Shown one piece after another: positions 1 through 9,661 of a stretch of DNA of 38,571 bases. This DNA is from Acidobacteriota bacterium (GTDB lineage: Bacteria > Acidobacteriota > Terriglobia > Terriglobales > Acidobacteriaceae), in NCBI GenBank assembly GCA_019351975.1, contig JABBOG010000036.1, positions 1-38,571 on the forward strand, in the 5' to 3' direction. Position numbers and translations under genes: made by a program. Position 1 is the stretch's first letter. Each line of letters opens with the position of its first letter. The notes under the pieces were generated by a model, which was not told the origin of the DNA, ran no database searches, and saw only the letters and a list, made by a program, of their open reading frames with translations.

Positions 1-118
1 GCCCGACGACCGGCCCCTCGTGCTGGATGTGCCACGGGCGTGGCCCAGCATTGGTTTCCGGACGCTCTACCGAGGCGATCCTGATCGAATCGGCGGAACC
101 TTTCAATTCTATATGCAA
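1..118 (-). CDS. Possible 5' end of an unidentified gene, cut by the window edge
   Basis: On the minus strand a frame stays open from a TTG at 118 (or a second TTG at 106) to the left edge. Its peptide, which includes IRIASVERPETNAGPRPWHI, has a natural composition with G/C-rich third positions. I do not recognise the family. The plus strand is also open here, so the call is weak. The stretch between this and the hicB stop at 228 shows nothing else. Confidence 0.25.
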   Translation of the reverse strand, partial: MHIELKGSADSIRIASVERPETNAGPRPWHIQHEGPVVG

Positions 119-227
119 AACCGGGCTGGGGTAGAGGGAAGCAGCGGGGTGCGGGAATTGGGCGGTGGATGGGCGGTGGTGAGGCTTGAATGGCGGTCCT
201 GCGGGGACCACTCACCCGAAAATGGAA

Positions 228-551
228 TTAGAGGGCGAGTTTGGTGCTGGCCAGTCGATTCAGACTGACGCCTTGTTCTGCAGCCTCGACCGCCAGGGAC
301 CTGTGCAGCAGGGGAGGGATGCGCACACGAAACTCGCCGCTGTAATGCTTTTCAGCGAGCGGCTGGGGGACGGGTTCGTGGTTGGCCTGTAGATCGGCAA
401 CGACTTCCGACACCGCTTTGCGAATCCCTGAGAGTGTTTTTTCAGGTGTTGGGGCGAGCCATGAGAGGGAGGGGAATTCGAGGCAAAGGCCCAGGTATTC
501 ACCGTCTTCCTGAGACCATGTAACGCGGTAGGTGTAGTGGTCGCGGATCAT
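228..551 (-). CDS. hicB: HicB-family antitoxin with C-terminal ribbon-helix-helix domain
   Basis: This 107-residue protein is the antitoxin of a type II HicAB pair. Residues about 7-60 form the partial RNase-H-like HicB fold (YRVTWSQEDGEYLGLCLEFP near the N-terminus), which binds and blocks the toxin. Residues about 72-105 (FRVRIPPLLHRSLAVEAAEQ, then GVSLNRLA) are a ribbon-helix-helix DNA-binding segment, so it should also repress its own operon. The ATG at 551 overlaps the hicA stop by four bases (548-551), implying translational coupling. Toxin-first order is usual for HicAB. Family assignment is firm; activity is inferred. Confidence 0.88.
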   Translation of the reverse strand: MIRDHYTYRVTWSQEDGEYLGLCLEFPSLSWLAPTPEKTLSGIRKAVSEVVADLQANHEPVPQPLAEKHYSGEFRVRIPPLLHRSLAVEAAEQGVSLNRLASTKLAL

Positions 552-808
552 CGCTTGTGCTCCTTTGAGTTCGTCAGCTTATCGATGGCGGCTAGAACCT
601 GGCGCACCTGATATGCCTTGGCTTTGCCGTGGTCGTTTTGTATGTTCACCCGTGGATCGCCGGGCCATGGCATCTTGAAGATTACGTGGCTACCGGATGT
701 GTGACGCGGCTCTCCAAAGTACGCTTCGCAAAGTTTGAGCAGATCGGCGAAGCGGGCATTCGTTGGATCGTTCTGCAATTGAACCAGAATTTTGTCCACA
801 GAAGCCAT
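548..808 (-). CDS. hicA: HicA-family mRNA interferase toxin
   Basis: This 86-residue protein has the HicA double-stranded-RNA-binding-like fold. The hallmark is the catalytic histidine in TSGSHVIFK (residues about 37-45), followed by a basic strand and a C-terminal helix (KAYQVRQVLAAIDKL). HicA enzymes cleave mRNA and slow translation until bound by HicB, encoded directly downstream with a four-base overlap. It is somewhat longer than minimal HicA proteins (about 60 residues). An imperfect palindrome at 816-837 just upstream is a likely HicB operator. The ATG at 808 is the natural start. Confidence 0.87.
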   Translation of the reverse strand: MASVDKILVQLQNDPTNARFADLLKLCEAYFGEPRHTSGSHVIFKMPWPGDPRVNIQNDHGKAKAYQVRQVLAAIDKLTNSKEHKR

Positions 809-815
809 TTGGAAA

Positions 816-837
816 ATGGTACCAATACCGGCACCAT
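816..837 (-). promoter_or_regulatory. Palindromic operator and -10-like hexamer of the hicAB operon
   Basis: ATGGTACC (816-823) and GGCACCAT (830-837) form an inverted repeat with one mismatch and a six-base spacer. On the minus strand the proximal half contains TACCAT, a -10-like hexamer ending 7 bases before the hicA ATG. Such placement would let HicB block the promoter and would give an almost leaderless mRNA. This is inference from position and symmetry. Confidence 0.5.
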
Positions 838-874
838 CTGTCGAGTGGCGCCTGTGTTTGAAAAGGCTGCATTG

Positions 875-2476
875 CTAGGCGGTTTTGCGGCGGAGGATTT
901 GGTTGGGGAGTCTGGAGCGGGTGACGAGCAGGATGACGAAGGCGGCGAGGCCCCAGGCGATGGAGCCTGCGGTGATGGTGAGGAGGTCGCCTTTGAGGCC
1001 GCGGAGGATGGGCATGGCGTGGAGCAGGCCGGCGGCGGCGATGTAGGCCATCAGGGCGGCGAGGAGGGAGCGGCCAAGTTCGGCGAATTCAAGATGTGCG
1101 AGGCTAACGAGGCGCATGCGGTGCAGGAGGATAGCGAGGGTGGATGTCTGGATGAAGATGCCGATGTCGGATGCGATGGCGAGGCCGGTGAGGCCGTGCA
1201 GCTTGAAGAGCAACCAGTACATGGGGATGGAGGCGATGGTGATGACGGTGCCGGTGATGGCGGGTGTGTGGGTGTTGGACGCGGCGTAGAAGGCGCGGGC
1301 GTAGATGCCCTGCACGGCCCAGATGGCGAGCGTGATGGAGAGGATCTGGAAGAGGTGGGTGGTGGTGGAGACGTCGGCGCGGTTGAACTTGCCGCCTTTG
1401 AAGAGGTCGATGAGCCAGGGAGCGAGTGCGATCATCCATGCGGAGACGAGCATGCCGACGGCGAAGAGACGCGAGACGGAGCGGCCGACGGAGGCGGAGA
1501 AGTCGAAGTGACGCTTTTGCTGGAAGAGGGACGCGAAGAAGGGCAGCGAAGCGAGGCCGGCGGCGGGACCGATGACATTGAAGGGAGCGTTGAAGAGGTC
1601 TTTGGCGTTGCCGATGAGGGTGATGCCGCCGGTGGCGTTGGAGGCGAAGAAGTTGATGAAGAAGCCGTCGAACATGACGAGCGAGACGCCGATCATGAGG
1701 GGGAGGGTGAGCTTGAACCACTCGCGGAAGGCTGGGGCGCGGAAGTTGACGAGCGGTGTGAAGCGGAAGCCAGTGCGGAAGGCGCCGACGGTGTTGAGGA
1801 GAAACGAGCCAAAGATGACGCCGGCGAGGACGCCGATGGCGAGCGAGTAAACGCCGAAGCGGTGGTGGAGGAGGATGGCTCCGAGGATGATGCCGCCATT
1901 GTAGATGAGTGGGACGCCAGCCTGGTAGATGAAGATCTTGCGCACCTGCAGGCGGGAGCTGAGGCAGCTGCCGATGAAGAAAAAGAGCTGCGCGGGAAGG
2001 ATGATGCGGGTCAGCGAGGTGCAGAGCGCGGAGCGGACGGGGTCGTTGCGGAAGCCTTCGTTGGCAAGCCAGACGTACCTGGGGGCGGCGATTTCGGCGA
2101 GAATGACGCCGGCGGCGAGGACGACGAACATGGTGGAGAGGACGACGGAGAGAGCGCGGTCGGCACCTTCTTCGTCGTTGCGTTCGCGGTAGCGGTTGAG
2201 GATGGTAACGAGAGAGATGGCGACGGCGCCGCCGGTGATGAAGTAGGCAAGGAGGTCGGGGAGCTTGAAGGCGGCGCGGTAGGCGTCCTGTGCGGCGCCA
2301 GCGCCGAAGAGGTAGTTGACGTACTTGATGCGAACGAGGGCGAGCAGGCCGGAGAGCAGGGAGCTGGCCATGAGGAGGATGGTGGCGGACGCAGCGGTGT
2401 GCGTGCGGCGGTGGCCTGGAAGGGACGGCGGAGGGGTTGCAACTTGTGGCCCAGTGGCGAGGTCTGGAGCGCTCAT
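875..2476 (-). CDS. murJ: MurJ/MviN-family lipid II flippase
   Basis: This 533-residue polytopic membrane protein belongs to the MurJ branch of the MOP flippase superfamily, which moves lipid II across the inner membrane for peptidoglycan synthesis. The family pattern is visible: an N-terminal ATILLMASSLLSGLLALVRI helix, then FGAGAAQDAYRAAFKLPDLL, and about 14 hydrophobic segments to the C-terminus. Length fits the family (about 510-540). The ATG at 2476 overlaps the stop of the upstream MerR gene (TGA 2473-2475) in an ATGA arrangement, so the two are probably translated from one mRNA. Pairing a MerR regulator with the flippase is unusual. Confidence 0.93.
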   Translation of the reverse strand: MSAPDLATGPQVATPPPSLPGHRRTHTAASATILLMASSLLSGLLALVRIKYVNYLFGAGAAQDAYRAAFKLPDLLAYFITGGAVAISLVTILNRYRERNDEEGADRALSVVLSTMFVVLAAGVILAEIAAPRYVWLANEGFRNDPVRSALCTSLTRIILPAQLFFFIGSCLSSRLQVRKIFIYQAGVPLIYNGGIILGAILLHHRFGVYSLAIGVLAGVIFGSFLLNTVGAFRTGFRFTPLVNFRAPAFREWFKLTLPLMIGVSLVMFDGFFINFFASNATGGITLIGNAKDLFNAPFNVIGPAAGLASLPFFASLFQQKRHFDFSASVGRSVSRLFAVGMLVSAWMIALAPWLIDLFKGGKFNRADVSTTTHLFQILSITLAIWAVQGIYARAFYAASNTHTPAITGTVITIASIPMYWLLFKLHGLTGLAIASDIGIFIQTSTLAILLHRMRLVSLAHLEFAELGRSLLAALMAYIAAAGLLHAMPILRGLKGDLLTITAGSIAWGLAAFVILLVTRSRLPNQILRRKTA

Positions 2477-3105
2477 TCGAAGGAGAAGAGATCGCCTTGA
2501 TCGATGAGGCGCGGCGCGGGTTTGGTATCTGGCCGGAGCTCGGATTTGATGTCTGCGACGAGGCGCGGGCGCATGAGCTTGAGCCGGGAGGGAGCGGGCT
2601 CTGGGGCTTCGGGGAGGATGGCGGGGTGATGTGCGGGCCGCGCTGCGAGAAGGTCGGCGATGGAACGAAGTTCGGCGCGGATGGCGGCGAGCTGGTCGCG
2701 ATAGGGAGCGTCCTGGCGGATGGCAGCGCCGACGTCGACCGCTGGCGGAGGGAGCGGCTGTAGATGCGGCTCGGGAGCAACGTGCAGCATGGATGGAGCT
2801 TCGGCGGCGTCTTTGGGTTGGGCTTCAGTCTTGAAGACCTGCCGCGCGCCGGGGATAGTGTAGCCCTGGTCGTAGAGCAGGCTTTTGATGCGGAGGGCAG
2901 TTTCGACGTCGCGCTTGCGGTAGAGTCGCTGGCCGGTGCCTCCTTTGTTGGGCTTGAGCTGGGGGAACTCGGTCTCCCAGAAGCGGAGGACGTAGGCGGG
3001 CACATCGCAGAGCGCGGCGACGTCGCCGATGCGGAAGTAGAGCTTGTCCGGGATGACGGGAGGTTCCGGGGCGACGCTCTTGCGAATTGGATGGTGAGAT
3101 GCCAC
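2473..3105 (-). CDS. MerR-family transcriptional regulator
   Basis: This 210-residue protein has an N-terminal MerR winged helix-turn-helix: YFRIGDVAALCDVPAYVLRF (about residues 25-44), then WETEFPQLKP, and RLYRKRDVETALRIKSLLYD (wing and second helix). The C-terminal half is a proline-rich linker, a short helical segment, and a tail with no metal-binding cysteines, so it is not a metal sensor of the classic type. The start is GTG at 3105; no Shine-Dalgarno sequence precedes it, but TATACT lies ten bases upstream. It overlaps murJ by four bases. The target is unknown; self-control through the palindrome at its start codon is possible. Confidence 0.85.
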   Translation of the reverse strand: MASHHPIRKSVAPEPPVIPDKLYFRIGDVAALCDVPAYVLRFWETEFPQLKPNKGGTGQRLYRKRDVETALRIKSLLYDQGYTIPGARQVFKTEAQPKDAAEAPSMLHVAPEPHLQPLPPPAVDVGAAIRQDAPYRDQLAAIRAELRSIADLLAARPAHHPAILPEAPEPAPSRLKLMRPRLVADIKSELRPDTKPAPRLIDQGDLFSFE

Positions 3106-3121
3106 TTTAGCCTAAAGTATA
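3105..3121 (-). promoter_or_regulatory. Perfect palindrome and -10-like hexamer at the merR start
   Basis: The minus strand reads TATACT (3121-3116) running into CTTTAG-G-CTAAAG (3117-3105), a perfect 13-base inverted repeat that ends on the first base of the GTG start codon. A regulator bound here would cover the -10 element and start site. The mRNA would have a leader of only a few bases. No good -35 is visible. The role is inferred. Confidence 0.45.
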
Positions 3122-3188
3122 GGACTGCAAGTGAGTTGCGACTAGTAGTATTGGCGGTTCCGATCTTGGTTCGCGCTTGCGGTGGCAC

Positions 3189-3288
3189 GAACCAAGGTAG
3201 TTAACAGGGGGTTCGAGGGTTACTTTAAGGGTTGGGAGTGGAGGGTGAACCAGGGTAGTTAATAGGGTGCTCGAGGGTTACTTTAAGT
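3189..3288. repeat. Pair of 42-base direct repeats between merR and the OYE gene
   Basis: Positions 3189-3230 and 3247-3288 are the same 42-base sequence with about five differences (period 58). Both contain a core around GGTAGTTAA and the block TCGAGGGTTACTTTAAG. They lie between the merR 5' end and the OYE gene 3' end. There is no coding potential and too few copies for a CRISPR array. They could be a duplicated intergenic element or paired binding sites. Confidence 0.75.
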
Positions 3289-3303
3289 GTTTCGTTGAAC
3301 ACT

Positions 3304-4437
3304 TCAACTCTTTGATGGTGCAGCGTTTGGCGGGAGGGGCTGGCGGCGCTCGACTTTGCCGCGGGCGGCGCGTTCGTATTGGACGGGCCAGCTTTCAGGT
3401 TGATGGAGCGTGGCGGCGGCGCGAAGGGGCCAATAGGGGTCGCGGAGGAGTTCGCGGGCGAGGAGGACGAGGTCGGCTTGACCGGAGCGGATGATCTGGT
3501 CGGCCTGGGCGGGTTCGGTGATGAGGCCGACGGCGCCGGTGGGGAGGCCGGTCTCGCGGCGGATGCGGTCGGCGAAGGCGACTTGATAGCCGGGGCCGAC
3601 TGGAATCTGCTGGCCGTGGTCGTTGCCGCCGGAGGAGACGTCGAGGAGGTCGATGCCTTCGGCCTGGAAGAGGCGGGTGAGGGCGATGGTGTCGTCGATG
3701 CTCAGGCCGCCTTCGACCCAATCGACGGCAGAGACGCGGACCCAGACGGGGAGGTGAGTGGGGAATGCGGCGCGGACGGCGCGGATGACTTCGAGGGGGA
3801 AGCGGGCGCGGTTGGCGAGGGTGCCGCCGTAGACGTCGGAGCGGGTGTTGGAGAGCGGCGAGAGGAATTCGTTGAGGAGATAGCCGTGGGCGGCGTGGAG
3901 CTCGACGATGAGGAAGCCGGCGTGTGCGGCGCGGTGCGTGGCGGCGGTGAAGTCGGCGACGATCTTGTCCATGCCGGCGCGGTCAAGGGCGTTGGGGAGG
4001 GGGTAGGTGTCGTGGAAGCGCTCGGCGGAGGGTGCGACGACGTTGGTCCAGCCGCCTTCGGAGGGGGCGGCGGTGCGGGTTTTCTCCCAGGGCGGAAGCA
4101 TGCTGGCTTTGCGCCCGGCGTGGGCGAGCTGGATGGCGGGGACGCTGCCGTTGGCTTTGAGGAATGCTGTGATGCGGGCGAGCATGGGGATATGGTCGTC
4201 GGACCAGAGGCCGAGGTCACCGGGAGTGATGCGGGCTTCGGGGCTGACGGCGGCGGCTTCGGTCATGACGGTGCCTGCGCCGCCGATGGCGCGGCTGCCG
4301 AGGTGGACGAGGTGCCAGTCGGAGGCGTGGCCGTCGACGGAGGTGTACTGGCACATGGGGGAGACGACGATGCGGTTGGGAAGGGTGATGCTGCGCTGCT
4401 GGAACGGAGAGAAGAGATGGTCGGGCGCGGTGGACAT
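3304..4437 (-). CDS. Old-yellow-enzyme family NADH:flavin oxidoreductase (YqjM-like)
   Basis: This 377-residue FMN enzyme is a TIM-barrel ene-reductase of the thermophilic-like OYE class. Typical segments are [20 protein letters not shown] and [20 protein letters not shown] near the N-terminus, HAGRKA, the active-site ELHAAHGYLLNEFLSPLSN, and SGGND with GPGYQVAFADRIR later on. Family members reduce activated C=C bonds with NAD(P)H; the natural substrate is unknown. I chose the ATG at 4437, whose first residues MSTAPDHLF match the second partial copy at 6132-6335; 44 extra upstream codons would be low-complexity. Length fits YqjM-type proteins (340-370). Confidence 0.9.
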   Translation of the reverse strand: MSTAPDHLFSPFQQRSITLPNRIVVSPMCQYTSVDGHASDWHLVHLGSRAIGGAGTVMTEAAAVSPEARITPGDLGLWSDDHIPMLARITAFLKANGSVPAIQLAHAGRKASMLPPWEKTRTAAPSEGGWTNVVAPSAERFHDTYPLPNALDRAGMDKIVADFTAATHRAAHAGFLIVELHAAHGYLLNEFLSPLSNTRSDVYGGTLANRARFPLEVIRAVRAAFPTHLPVWVRVSAVDWVEGGLSIDDTIALTRLFQAEGIDLLDVSSGGNDHGQQIPVGPGYQVAFADRIRRETGLPTGAVGLITEPAQADQIIRSGQADLVLLARELLRDPYWPLRAAATLHQPESWPVQYERAARGKVERRQPLPPNAAPSKS

Positions 4438-4804
4438 GGGGGTTAGATGTTTGGGGGAGGATGGAGGACGCGTGAGGATGCGGGGCGGGGAGAATGGGTG
4501 AGGCGGGAACGTTGCTTTTGGATAGCGCTGTGCTGAGGATTGATGATTTGATGGGCGGGGGCGTTGCATGAGTGCAGCGGTCTGATATCAACAGTTAGAA
4601 TTTGCGATACGTTCGTCCGCTCGACACTCGCCAACCTTATAATCTGGAGACCATCTCTCGATGTGAGGCGGTCGGGTATGCGTATGGCGGCGGCGATCGA
4701 ATTGACCTGTGCAGCACGGCTTGCATTGGAAAAGCTGTCGCGGCTGCGTACTCGTCCCCATCGGATGAGTAGAGCAGTGGTGGATTGGCCATGGTGTAAA
4801 TAGG
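4438..4804. other. Intergenic stretch between the OYE and AsmA-like genes
   Basis: No gene is supported in these 367 bases. The only notable signal is TATAAT at 4638-4643 (plus strand), a perfect -10 hexamer about 160 bases before the AsmA-like ATG, without a convincing -35. Base composition is more AT-rich than the flanking OYE gene. It could hold the AsmA promoter and leader. Confidence 0.4.
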
Positions 4805-6428
<1,624 letters not shown>

Positions 6429-7469
6429 TTAGCTACGTGGGCTCTTTGATTCGGGGATATAAGGGCCGAGGAACTTGTCGCCATTGAAGTGGATAAGATG
6501 ATCCGGTGATTCGGCAATCCATACTTCAGTTTCCCAAGCTATGTCGCGTGCAAACTTTCTAAAGGTATCGCGGTTTAGAAATGCAGAAACATACACGATC
6601 TCGGCTTTGCAAGGTTGGCAAAGTTGCTCAAGAGTTCTCTTGCGCAACTCCGTTATTGGGTTTGCAGAATGGACCGCTTCGATGAGGAATAACCAGTTTT
6701 TCGCTTGCGAATAGGCCAGTACATCAGGCAGTTTCCCGCTTGAAATCTCAAAGAAGCCCAGATCGTCAAGACGTTTCTCTTCAACAAAGAGAAACCTATC
6801 CTGAGCATCTCCTACGTACAGCACTTCCGAACCTTGGCCGAACCGAGGCAGAAACTCTTCAATGACGAGCTTTTGCAGATTGTTGTGGTCACCGGGGCCG
6901 AAGGTCAGCTCATGGGTGCCGAACCGCACAGGTATGAGTGATTGTAGCCGCGCTCGATTGATTTGATCAGCCAGCGTAGAACGGCCGGAGAGGAAGCTCG
7001 CGAGTTCGTCTTTCCAATTACTTTCGCCATAAGCATGAAGCAGGTTAGCCATCGCGGGGCTTAAAGCATATGAGCGCGTTCCATCGTTGGTGTCGGCGCC
7101 ATCCTTGCCGGCGCTACTGAGAACAATTCCGGCAGCAACTGGTAGCGCCAAATCTTTTCTGCGTATGTCGTCATAGGAACTGTCCGCGATATCTTCGTCA
7201 AGATATCGATTCATCCATTTAATAACATCGCGCGACCTGAGTCTGTTTTCCGCTGTTGCTTCCTGCCATAGCATCCCCGGTTTCATCCCCGCTACGGCAA
7301 GGAATGCCTTGGCCATCCTCACGCGGCGTCTCTCTGTCATTCCGGCAAGAGGTATGCCGACTGCGGAGAGAACAAGTAATGCTCCGTTAACTAATTTTGA
7401 TAGCCTGCTGATTCGCGCCAAGTGCCCTCTCAAGCCAACTGTAAAGAACCCTGGATAGGCGACCAGCAC
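6429..7469 (-). CDS. BsuBI/PstI-family type II restriction endonuclease
   Basis: This 346-residue protein has the two-part layout of the BsuBI/PstI family. A helical N-terminal domain spans about 20-180. The C-terminal nuclease domain follows, with VGDAQDRFLFVEEKRLDDLG, KLPDVLAYSQAKNWLFLIEA (Asp249, Glu264) and DIAWETEVWIAESPDHLIHF, then NGDKFLGP. These enzymes cut short palindromes and are checked by a partner methylase. The GTG start at 7469 overlaps the methyltransferase 3' end by 40 bases; the next Met (residue 44) would remove conserved N-terminal helices, so the long form is favoured. The gene is AT-richer than its neighbours, a sign of transfer. Confidence 0.87.
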   Translation of the reverse strand: MLVAYPGFFTVGLRGHLARISRLSKLVNGALLVLSAVGIPLAGMTERRRVRMAKAFLAVAGMKPGMLWQEATAENRLRSRDVIKWMNRYLDEDIADSSYDDIRRKDLALPVAAGIVLSSAGKDGADTNDGTRSYALSPAMANLLHAYGESNWKDELASFLSGRSTLADQINRARLQSLIPVRFGTHELTFGPGDHNNLQKLVIEEFLPRFGQGSEVLYVGDAQDRFLFVEEKRLDDLGFFEISSGKLPDVLAYSQAKNWLFLIEAVHSANPITELRKRTLEQLCQPCKAEIVYVSAFLNRDTFRKFARDIAWETEVWIAESPDHLIHFNGDKFLGPYIPESKSPRS

Positions 7470-8470
7470 TCTTGAATCGATACTTCGTCGAATGCTTGAT
7501 CCTTATCTAGATATGACGCAACGCTCTGTGCCAGAGCGAGTGAAAACATTGGTGCAACCGCATTACCTACTTGGTCGAACTGACTACCTTCGGCACCTAT
7601 AAACTCATACCAATCCGGGAAGCTTTGCAGCCGTGCACCCTCCCTGACTGTGAGCCGTCTGCGGCGGCCACTTGGAAGCTTGATCCGGTGCATATCCCCG
7701 GTCGCTCCACCGAGATTCCTGCAAGTTACAGTGCGGGCAGGTTTGTCCGGGTCAAGATCGCGAGGATTTATACACTTCGACGCCTTCTCGTATTTCGCTA
7801 CATATCGATCCATGCTCTCAGTCAAGTACTTTCCATCGTCTGGTTCCGAGAGCATAAGCTCGCCCAGCGCCTGGTTGGTCGTTATTGTTTCCAACCTATG
7901 CTCGGGGAATCTGTAACCGCCTTTATGGCCGACAACGATGATCCGCTCTCTGTTCTGAGGCACAAGGTAGTGACGGGCGTTCAGTAGCTTTACGTCAACC
8001 ACGTATCCTAACCGTTCCAGTCGCTGAATCACCTCATCGAGGTACCACCGATTTCTGTACATCAAACCCCGCACATTTTCAAACATCCAAAGTCGAGGAT
8101 GGAGCTTCTCGACTGCGGAGATGAATGCGGGAAACCCATCCCTTGAATCTGCCAACCCCCGTTGATTTCCGCCAACGCTGAAAGGCTGACAAGGAGGTCC
8201 TCCAACAACAATCTCAGCCGGGGGGAATTCGGTCTCCCGGGTGAGAAACCTCTCTTCACACCTGCCATGTAAATTTGCGTTATATGTCGCGCAGCAATCG
8301 GCATTTGCCTCAAATCCGAGTGTCTCAAATCCTGCCGCCTCAAAACCGAGGGCAAGCCCACCGCAACCCGCAAACAAATCCAGCACACGCTCGGAGCGAG
8401 TACGTCTTGGCCTTAGGACGCGATTCGCCATTTGTTGATAGGTCTCGACCTCTATGGGCGCTCTGAGCAT
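7430..8470 (-). CDS. DNA (cytosine-5-)-methyltransferase of the R-M system
   Basis: This 346-residue enzyme carries the ordered m5C methylase motifs: I (VLDLFAGCGGLALGFEAAGF, S-adenosylmethionine binding), IV (VVGGPPCQPFS with catalytic Cys94), VI (ENVRG), VIII (QNRERI) and X (DQVGNAVAP). The segment between VIII and IX should hold the target recognition region. It protects host DNA from the endonuclease encoded downstream with a 40-base overlap. The ATG is at 8470. Base composition matches the endonuclease gene rather than the flanks. The well-known PstI and BsuBI partners are adenine methylases, so a cytosine methylase here is unexpected. Confidence 0.94.
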   Translation of the reverse strand: MLRAPIEVETYQQMANRVLRPRRTRSERVLDLFAGCGGLALGFEAAGFETLGFEANADCCATYNANLHGRCEERFLTRETEFPPAEIVVGGPPCQPFSVGGNQRGLADSRDGFPAFISAVEKLHPRLWMFENVRGLMYRNRWYLDEVIQRLERLGYVVDVKLLNARHYLVPQNRERIIVVGHKGGYRFPEHRLETITTNQALGELMLSEPDDGKYLTESMDRYVAKYEKASKCINPRDLDPDKPARTVTCRNLGGATGDMHRIKLPSGRRRRLTVREGARLQSFPDWYEFIGAEGSQFDQVGNAVAPMFSLALAQSVASYLDKDQAFDEVSIQECWSPIQGSLQLA

Positions 8471-8492
8471 TTTGGGGTACCTAACAGCAATC

Positions 8493-8506
8493 CTAAACGG
8501 TTTTAG
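8493..8506 (-). promoter_or_regulatory. Inverted repeat upstream of the methyltransferase
   Basis: CTAAA-ACCG-TTTAG on the minus strand lies 23 bases before the methyltransferase ATG in an AT-rich promoter region. Many R-M operons are self-controlled by the methylase or a C protein binding such sites. No C-protein gene is present, so methylase autoregulation is the only in-window candidate. The evidence is positional. Confidence 0.25.
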
Positions 8507-8583
8507 ATATCGGATGATGATATAGATTGTGGGTTTATCGCGGGCTTGTGGGGTGAGCCGGTTGGGGTGGGCGCGGCGTCTAA

Positions 8584-8589
8584 TAGAAT
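8584..8589 (+). promoter_or_regulatory. -10-like hexamer before the M50 protease gene
   Basis: TAGAAT ends nine bases before the GTG start at 8599, implying a leader of two or three bases. A GAGG at 8591-8594 could serve as a weak Shine-Dalgarno sequence if transcription starts further upstream. Confidence 0.35.
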
Positions 8590-8598
8590 AGAGGTGTT

Positions 8599-9654
8599 GT
8601 GTCTACTACGAATGTAAGTGTATTGCCGCCTGAACCCGCGCCGCCTGAGGTGATCCATAGCTGTCCGTCGTGCAGCCATTGGCTGACGGAGGGTACGCTG
8701 GCGTGTCCGGATTGCCAGACGCTGACCTATGGCGTGCACCTGGGGCAGATTGCGCACGGGGCGCAGCAGTTGGAGCAGGAGCAGAAGTGGGCGGAGGCGC
8801 GGGACCGGTGGAACTCGGCGCTGGTGTGGCTGCCGGAGGGCGCGCCGCAGACCGAGGGCGTGCGCCAGCATATCGCGCAGATTGATGCGCGGTTGAAGGC
8901 CGAGCAGGACAAGAAGGCGAAGTGGACCAAGCGGTTGGGGCCGTTTGCGCCAATAGCGCTCTTCCTGATGAAGATCAAGTCGGCGCTGTTTTTGCTCTTC
9001 AAGCTGAAGTTTTTGCTGAGCCTGTTTGCGTTTTTCGGGATCTATTGGGCGCTGTTTGGGTGGCAGTTTGCGCTGGGATTTACGGTGTGCCTGTTTGTGC
9101 ATGAGATGGGCCATTTTATCGCAGTGAAGCGAAGGGGTCTGAAGGCCGATCTGCCGATCTTTCTGCCGATGATGGGAGCGTACGTGCGGTGGTACTCGCA
9201 GGGGGTCTCGCTGGAGGACCTGGCGGCGATCTCGCTGGCGGGGCCGATGTTTGGACTGCTGGCGGCGGGGGCGTGTTACGGGCTGTTTCTGGTCACCCAT
9301 CAGCCGATCTTTATGGTGCTGGTGTATGTGGGCGCGTGGGTGAACTTTTTGAACCTGGTGCCGGTGCTGGGGATGGACGGGGCGCAGGCGACGTTTGCGC
9401 TGTCGAAGCTGCAACGCGGGCTGGTGGCGACGACGTGCCTGGTGCTGTTTGGACTGACGATTACGGGCGGCGATCTGTTTGGCGAGACGACGCAGTGGAT
9501 CTTTCTGATCGTCGGGCTAGGCATGGTCTGGCGGTGCTTTACGCGCGATGAGCCGGAGAAGCCAAGCACAAGAACGTTCCTGTACTTCCAGACGCTGATT
9601 GTGGTGCTGGGGGCGATTGTGTACAAGACGCAGTTTGCGGGGATGGGGCGGTAG
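8599..9654 (+). CDS. M50-type (site-2 protease family) membrane metalloprotease with N-terminal zinc ribbon
   Basis: This 351-residue protein begins with a zinc ribbon (CPSC at 22-25, CPDC at 36-39). A helical, TPR-like stretch (about 50-100) follows, then a membrane domain with the zinc-protease motif HEMGH (168-172) and the third-ligand motif [10 protein letters not shown] (252-261). Members of this family cut proteins within membranes, often releasing transcription factors. The cytoplasmic zinc ribbon and helical repeat may recruit substrates. The GTG at 8599 is the only start close to the promoter-like signal. It converges with purM, leaving only seven bases between the stops. The substrate is unknown. 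Confidence 0.88.
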   Translation: MSTTNVSVLPPEPAPPEVIHSCPSCSHWLTEGTLACPDCQTLTYGVHLGQIAHGAQQLEQEQKWAEARDRWNSALVWLPEGAPQTEGVRQHIAQIDARLKAEQDKKAKWTKRLGPFAPIALFLMKIKSALFLLFKLKFLLSLFAFFGIYWALFGWQFALGFTVCLFVHEMGHFIAVKRRGLKADLPIFLPMMGAYVRWYSQGVSLEDLAAISLAGPMFGLLAAGACYGLFLVTHQPIFMVLVYVGAWVNFLNLVPVLGMDGAQATFALSKLQRGLVATTCLVLFGLTITGGDLFGETTQWIFLIVGLGMVWRCFTRDEPEKPSTRTFLYFQTLIVVLGAIVYKTQFAGMGR

Positions 9655-9661
9655 GGGCGCT

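Noticed and set aside
629-2500. A 623-codon open frame on the plus strand, rich in Gly/Glu/Asp/Ala
   Set aside because: It is the antisense of murJ; its low-complexity composition is what GC-rich third positions give on the opposite strand. The minus-strand protein is a clear flippase.
1104-3188. A 694-codon minus-strand frame rich in Arg/Pro/His/Ser
   Set aside because: It overlaps murJ and merR in another frame and has no natural protein pattern.
3189-3288. A possible CRISPR array
   Set aside because: Only two imperfect copies with a single 16-base spacer and no cas gene nearby.
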